Assembly: GCA_019242475.1 (NCBI GenBank)
Contig: JAFAVK010000087.1
Span: 48,819 to 112,818, forward strand
Reading direction: 5' to 3'
Length of the DNA stretch: 64,000 nt
From: Acidobacteriota bacterium
GTDB taxonomy: Bacteria > Acidobacteriota > Blastocatellia > Pyrinomonadales > Pyrinomonadaceae
The notes below the pieces were generated by a model. The model was not told where the DNA came from and searched no databases. It was given only the letters and a program-made list of their open reading frames with translations. The translations under genes and the position numbers were made by a program. This document shows positions 62,926 to 64,000 of the stretch, in pieces; within the stretch, counting starts at the first letter, position 1, and each line of letters begins with the position of its first letter.

Positions 62926-63786
62926 ATGGAGCCGAGGGAGCGACACGAGTTTGTAAGTCCAACGGAGCCGACGGTTCCGCTCGAAGTCGAGCGCGAGCTT
63001 CCGCCGCCGCGCTTCGACGAGAAATCGATACGGCGCGCGCAGCCGGCCGTCCCCCTGAAGCACGGCGCGCGTGCGCGCTCGTGGCCGTTGTGGGTGATCG
63101 TCTTGTGCATGTTGGGCGGCGTGCTGGGCGGCGTGCTGGGCGGGCTCGCGCTCACGCTCTACCAGCGCGGCGGTCAGCGTGCGGAGTCGCGGGCGGCGCA
63201 GCCGCAGGTGCCCGCCGACGCGCCCGGCGGCCTTGTCGTCGCACCGACGGCCGCCCCGGTCGCGCAGGAATCGAAGCCCCCGGAAGGTCAGGTTGCCGCC
63301 GTTGAAGCAACGCCGCAGACCGCGCCGGCAGTTGCGACACATGAGCCGGCGCCCGACGCCGTTGCAAAGGCGGAACCGAAGGCCGACGTCGCGTCGGCGG
63401 AGCCGAGTGCGGACGTGCAGGGCGAGTTGCGCGCGGCGCTCGGCGGGTGGCTGGCGGCGACGAACGAGCGCGACGTGGGGCGGCAGATGAGCTACTACGC
63501 GCCGACGGTCGAAGCCTTCTACCTTTCGCGCAACGCGCCGCGCGAGTCGGTGCGCGCGGAGAAGACGCGCCTCTTCGCCCGCGCCTCGGCCGTCAACGTC
63601 GAGGCCGCGCCGCCCGAGATACGAGTGAGCCCCGACGGCCGCACGGCCGTCATGCGCTTCCGCAAGCGCTACCGCATCGACGGCGAGGAGAGCCGCGCCG
63701 GCGAAGTCTTACAGGAATTGAGATGGCGCCGCACGAACAGCGGCTGGAAGATCGTCGGCGAGCGCGACCTGCGCGTGCTTCAGTAA
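62926..63786 (+). CDS. membrane-anchored NTF2-like (SnoaL-type) domain protein
   Basis: 286 residues from ATG 62926 behind AAAGGGGG; GTG 62914 or 62917 are alternatives. A basic cytoplasmic segment and one transmembrane helix (WPLWVIVLCMLGGVLGGVLGGLAL) are followed by a Pro/Ala/Glu-rich disordered linker. A C-terminal NTF2-like fold (about 165-286) contains LRAALGGWLAATNERDVGRQMSYYAPTVEAFY, TAVMRFRKRYRI and LRWRRTNSGWKIVGERD. This architecture recurs in Acidobacteriota next to protein kinases or sensors. No catalytic residues are evident; ligand binding or protein interaction is likely. Confidence 0.82.
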   Translation: MEPRERHEFVSPTEPTVPLEVERELPPPRFDEKSIRRAQPAVPLKHGARARSWPLWVIVLCMLGGVLGGVLGGLALTLYQRGGQRAESRAAQPQVPADAPGGLVVAPTAAPVAQESKPPEGQVAAVEATPQTAPAVATHEPAPDAVAKAEPKADVASAEPSADVQGELRAALGGWLAATNERDVGRQMSYYAPTVEAFYLSRNAPRESVRAEKTRLFARASAVNVEAAPPEIRVSPDGRTAVMRFRKRYRIDGEESRAGEVLQELRWRRTNSGWKIVGERDLRVLQ

Positions 63787-63805
63787 ATTCACCGGGAAAG
63801 TTTAG

Positions 63806-63873
63806 CCGCGGAGACGCCGCCGGGGTTTGTAATTTCAAATTTGAAATTACAACCCCCGGCGGCGTCTCCGCGG
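63806..63873. terminator. 68-bp near-perfect palindrome
   Basis: The arms 63806-63839 and 63840-63873 match at 33 of 34 positions with no loop. GC-rich outer parts (CCGCGGAGACGCCGCC) flank an AT-rich centre (TAATTTCAAATTTGAAATTA). A further AATTCACCG (63786-63794) pairs with CGGTGAATT (63871-63879). It lies between convergent genes, so it should terminate both; such a loop-free palindrome could also extrude as a cruciform. Confidence 0.8.
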
Positions 63874-63882
63874 TGAATTGTC

Positions 63883-64000
63883 TTACGCGAACGCGGCGCG
63901 GGCGGCGGCCGAGTCCATGTACTCGTGGAAGCCCTCGATCTTCCCGTCGCGGACGGTGAAGACGTGCGCCCAGTCGCCGCCGTACTCGCGGCCGTTCTTC
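63883..64000 (-). CDS. SnoaL/NTF2-like protein, C-terminal fragment at window edge
   Basis: The last 38 residues and TAA stop of a gene entering from beyond position 64000. EYGGDWAHVFTVRDGKIEGFHEYMDSAAARAAF is the typical final strand and helix of nuclear transport factor 2/SnoaL-like proteins (W.HVFTVRDGKI..F.EY.D). Nothing can be said about the start or substrate. Confidence 0.75.
   Translation of the reverse strand, partial: KNGREYGGDWAHVFTVRDGKIEGFHEYMDSAAARAAFA

Overview
The window reads as chromosomal DNA of a high-GC, aerobic, Gram-negative-type bacterium. I infer Acidobacteriota, probably the Blastocatellia/Pyrinomonadaceae lineage. The basis is an alternative complex III operon fused to an SCO/caa3 oxidase operon, secreted PIG-L, DUF2911 and DUF4139 proteins, S8 proteases, Lys/Arg-rich N-termini with Sec, Tat and lipoprotein signals, and very high GC with few intergenic bases. 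This placement rests on gene content only; no rRNA or tRNA gene was seen.

Layout. 1-7.6 kb (minus strand): protein quality-control island with a Clp ATPase (cut by the window edge), groEL, a DUF2158 protein, grpE, hsp20, clpB and a second hsp20. The last gene has a consensus promoter overlapped by a HAIR-like (HspR) site. 7.9-9.4 kb: Lrp/AsnC regulator plus EamA exporter behind a near-perfect sigma70 promoter. 9.5-17.2 kb (minus): secreted GH2 beta-galactosidase and MscS/cNMP channel, then a four-gene operon of CBS/MgtE-N protein, nucleotidyltransferase, small protein and Nramp transporter. 17.4-20.4 kb: secreted subtilase and a DUF4139 protein, separated by a perfect 20-bp hairpin. 20.6-27.7 kb (plus): an eight-gene polyamine/membrane cluster (AdoMet decarboxylase, DUF4178, two small exported or membrane proteins, DUF350, spermidine-synthase-like membrane enzyme, small membrane protein, FAD amine-oxidase-like protein). 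27.8-31.7 kb (minus): a SIR2-nSTAND3 protein, a probable antiphage NADase, coupled to a methyltransferase. 31.8-34.0 kb: two membrane-associated unknowns. 34.2-48.6 kb (plus): respiratory operon actABCDEF - unknown membrane protein - sco - coxBACD, with a structured 5' leader and a terminator. 48.7-51.8 kb: acyltransferase, TPR protein and proC. 52-57.5 kb: tandem DUF2911 proteins, a second subtilase with a hexapeptide tail, and a GNAT acetyltransferase. 57.5-61.9 kb (minus): PIG-L deacetylase, a 47-aa membrane protein and a Na+/solute symporter. 62-64 kb: TPR lipoprotein, NTF2-like membrane protein and the end of a SnoaL-like gene.

The most unusual feature is a dispersed family of at least ten intergenic inverted repeats. 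Each arm is about four tandem copies of a 7-nt unit. The unit differs between loci, but the architecture is shared and some loops are related. Nine of the ten sit within about 13 bp of a gene's stop codon, three of them supplying the stop codon itself. Two have been captured as the 5' coding ends of downstream respiratory genes, including the signal peptide of the SCO protein. A second recurring theme is long, perfect hairpins at gene ends with little or no U tract.
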